Assembly (NCBI GenBank): GCA_029541985.1
Contig: CP095414.1
Coordinates: 248,001 to 312,000, forward strand
From: Bacteroidales bacterium F22
GTDB taxonomy: Bacteria > Bacteroidota > Bacteroidia > Bacteroidales > Bacteroidaceae
Length of the DNA stretch: 64,000 bases
Direction of reading: 5' to 3'
Shown here: piece by piece, positions 62,007-64,000 of the stretch
Layout: each line of letters starts with the position of its first letter
Numbering within the stretch: position 1 is the stretch's first letter
Translations under genes and position numbers: made by a program
The notes under the pieces: generated by a model
Told to the model about the DNA's origin: nothing
The model's input: the letters and a program-made list of their open reading frames with translations, nothing else
Database searches by the model: none

Positions 62007-64000
62007 TTATGTATCAATATGAAGATGTTCTTTAATTTTTGCTTTTAATTCCTGTTCTTCTATTGGTTTCGTCATAAAATCTGTACATCCAGCAGCTAAT
62101 GCTTCTTTTCGCTGCTCGTCTTGTGCATAGGCACTTAGCGCTATGATAGGGGTTTCTTTCCCCGATTCTCTTATTATTTGTGTTGCACTAATCCCATCTA
62201 GGTTAGGCATTTTTAAATCCATCAAGATTAAGTCTGGATTCTTTTTCTCCATCATCATGATAGCTTCTATTCCATCTACTGACCTTATTAAATTGTATTG
62301 GTCTTGTAGCATCTTTTCCACTACTTTATAGTTAATGTCTATATCTTCGGCTACTAGAATTAGAGGCTTTTGATTTCCCTTTGATTTATCGATACGATAA
62401 TTTTCTTCTTGTGTTCTCTTTTTTACTCCTTTCGGAACTTCGTATGGAAGAATAAACTTGAACACTGTACCTTTGTCCATTTCACTTTCAACCCATATTT
62501 CTCCTCCGAGATGCTCAACTATCGCTTCTGATATGGATAATCCTAATCCTGTTCCTTTAACATTGCTGCCCGCCATATTAAAACGGTCAAAGACACTGTC
62601 TATTTTGTCGGCTGGTATGCCAGCTCCAGTATCAGAGACAAAACAAAGAATCTTTTCTTGGTCTTGTATTTTATACCCAAAAGTGATTATTCCTTTCGAT
62701 GTATATTTAAAAGCATTTCCGATTAAATTAGAAAATACTTGAATAATTCGATTCTTATCGGTTAAGAAGACTAATTCTTCCGGAGATTCTGCAAGTTGTA
62801 AGGATACATTGGGAGGGCATCTCAATGAGTGAGCATCTAATACGTCTTGACATAAATCTTCAAGATTTACCTTGTCAATCTTAAATTCGAGAGTTCCTGC
62901 TTCAATCTTAGATAAATTAAGAATCTCATTAATTAGATGGAGTAGTCGTTCTGTATTAGTTTCAACTATCTTATAATAATCTGCTCTATCGATACTGTTT
63001 TCTGTCTCTGAAATAATACGAGAAAATCCAATGATTGCATTCAGAGGGGTACGAATTTCATGACTCATATTTGCCAAGAAAGCACTTTTCATCTTGTTTG
63101 ATCGATCTGCGCGTTCCCGCTGAGCTTGTTCATTTCTCCGAGTTAGTTCTATATCTGTAATATCTGAAGTTATCGAAACAAGAATGGGCCTATTATTTTT
63201 GAATGAAAATTTGAATTTATCTTGTTCCCAAATTTGAATCTTTCCATTTTCTCCTGGATTTATGAATCTTCTTTTTGAAGGGATACCAGTCAAGACGATT
63301 CTGAAATCATCTATTCGTTTTTCTAAGGCTGTATAATATGGGTAAATATCAAAATCGTTTTTTCCTTGAATAGTTTCAGGAGAGTCATTAATGTTTCGCT
63401 TATAATTATTTCTATAAATATAGGAATATTGATTAAATGGATCTTTAACAGTAATTCGCGCATGCACCTTATTAGAAATCAATTCAAGAATTCTAATCAT
63501 TTCATTCGTCTTCTGTTCATAGAGAGATTGTTTGCTAAAATCACGAATAAAGGTCCATATTACATCATCATCTTTGTTGATCTCTGTGCAGAATGATTCT
63601 GCTCTATAGAGGAATGATGATTGCTTGTAATTAAAGGGATTTAAAATGGTATGGTTACAGGATTGACCCGATTTCAAGGAATCAATATCATGTGTCCATG
63701 TCCCTTTATTTAAACTGGACTTTTTTAAATCTTTTATGTAATGGTCTGATATACTCCCATCATTTAGATTAGGATAAATATCGCGAAAAAATTTGTTAGC
63801 GAAGACTAGCTGAGTATCTTTTTTACAAGCGACAATAGATTGAGGTATAGTGTCCATCAAGTCAAAAAGCGTTTGTGCTTCTCTGCGAGTCGACAACGTG
63901 TTGTCCAAAACTGTGATATTTCTAAAGTCTAGTATGATTCCCTCTTTGTATGGTAGAATAGTACAATTGGTAGAAGTTATTTGATGTCCTAGAAAATGAA
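62007..64000 (-). CDS. Hybrid sensor histidine kinase, 5' end beyond the window
   Basis: The minus-strand frame stays open to the window edge, so the gene is partial; a TTG at 63908 is not the start. Visible are the tail of a PAS-like domain (ITSTNCTILPYKEGIILDFR), then PAS domains (residues from about 63900 down to 63150), a coiled segment, HisKA with NMSHEIRTPLNAIIGFS (phospho-His), HATPase_c (NRIIQVFSNLIGNAFKYTSK, GTGLGLSISEAIVEHLGG) and a C-terminal receiver (LILMDLKMPNLDG, Asp acceptor; TKPIEEQELK). Cytoplasmic or membrane-bound depending on the missing N terminus. Thirteen bases separate it from the EEP gene. Confidence 0.9.
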   Translation of the reverse strand, partial: HFLGHQITSTNCTILPYKEGIILDFRNITVLDNTLSTRREAQTLFDLMDTIPQSIVACKKDTQLVFANKFFRDIYPNLNDGSISDHYIKDLKKSSLNKGTWTHDIDSLKSGQSCNHTILNPFNYKQSSFLYRAESFCTEINKDDDVIWTFIRDFSKQSLYEQKTNEMIRILELISNKVHARITVKDPFNQYSYIYRNNYKRNINDSPETIQGKNDFDIYPYYTALEKRIDDFRIVLTGIPSKRRFINPGENGKIQIWEQDKFKFSFKNNRPILVSITSDITDIELTRRNEQAQRERADRSNKMKSAFLANMSHEIRTPLNAIIGFSRIISETENSIDRADYYKIVETNTERLLHLINEILNLSKIEAGTLEFKIDKVNLEDLCQDVLDAHSLRCPPNVSLQLAESPEELVFLTDKNRIIQVFSNLIGNAFKYTSKGIITFGYKIQDQEKILCFVSDTGAGIPADKIDSVFDRFNMAGSNVKGTGLGLSISEAIVEHLGGEIWVESEMDKGTVFKFILPYEVPKGVKKRTQEENYRIDKSKGNQKPLILVAEDIDINYKVVEKMLQDQYNLIRSVDGIEAIMMMEKKNPDLILMDLKMPNLDGISATQIIRESGKETPIIALSAYAQDEQRKEALAAGCTDFMTKPIEEQELKAKIKEHLHIDT

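Noticed and set aside
63906..63908. TTG start for the hybrid kinase
   Set aside because: The same frame continues upstream to the window edge as a plausible PAS-type sequence, so the real start is outside.
1..64000. CRISPR arrays, insertion sequences, integrases or prophage genes
   Set aside because: No regularly spaced repeats, transposase or integrase frames, or phage-structural genes were seen.

Overview
The window is chromosomal DNA from a member of the order Bacteroidales. Supporting signs are the Bacteroidetes-type promoters (TTTG, 19-20 bases, TAnnTTTG) seen upstream of several genes, the UpxY-type NusG paralogue beside a Wza-type lipoprotein, the leuA-leuC-leuD-leuA2-leuB order, NspC, a eukaryote-like branching enzyme, iorAB beside paaK, and Crp/Fnr and RRM proteins of Bacteroides type. 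No insertion sequence, prophage, integrase or CRISPR array was seen. I cannot name the genus.

Layout. 0-5.4 kb: an arylpyruvate/arylacetate operon (iorA, iorB, PLP aminotransferase, paaK, ACT protein). 5.4-7.3 kb: a membrane-anchored nitroreductase and an FMN-binding/4Fe-4S membrane protein. 7.3-8 kb: a gene-free stretch with palindromes. 8-11 kb: two near-identical O-acetylhomoserine sulfhydrylase genes with a 59-residue membrane protein gene between them. 11-17.5 kb: nucleoside permease, rsmE, an orphan wza/upxY pair, flavin reductase, two identical tRNA-Arg genes, the Fe-S repair protein RIC and a membrane protein of unknown role. 17.7-34.2 kb: a 545-residue unknown, an ArsC-like protein, an FKBP, NAD(P)HX dehydratase with a degenerate epimerase half, NhaD, LepA, a winged-helix protein, uracil permease, GlgB, CutC, a four-domain CoA-disulfide-reductase/rhodanese/TusA/DsrE protein, a lipoprotein and a metallo-beta-lactamase-fold hydrolase. 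34.2-47.3 kb: tRNA-Gly and two tRNA-Tyr, ribH with a TPR protein, recF with an AsmA-like gene, a second palindrome-rich gene-free stretch, then DUF721, 5-FCL, a C-terminal processing protease, and one ORF that fuses an M3 metallopeptidase to dCMP deaminase. nspC and an overlapping pair of unknown genes follow.

47.3-53.9 kb: the leucine operon leuA-leuC-leuD-leuA2/cimA-leuB. It is preceded by a promoter, a 27-codon leader peptide rich in Leu and Ile codons, a hairpin flanking those codons and an intrinsic terminator, which is a complete transcription attenuator read from sequence. 53.9-64 kb: clpC and htpG, an RRM RNA-binding protein, free methionine sulfoxide reductase, a Crp/Fnr regulator with an EEP-family hydrolase, and a hybrid histidine kinase whose 5' end lies beyond the window.

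Most of the window is core metabolism, protein quality control and translation. The points most worth a second look are the peptidase-deaminase fusion, the leu attenuator, the sulfur-transfer fusion protein, the duplicated metY block with shared control elements, and a palindrome repeated in the two longest gene-free stretches.
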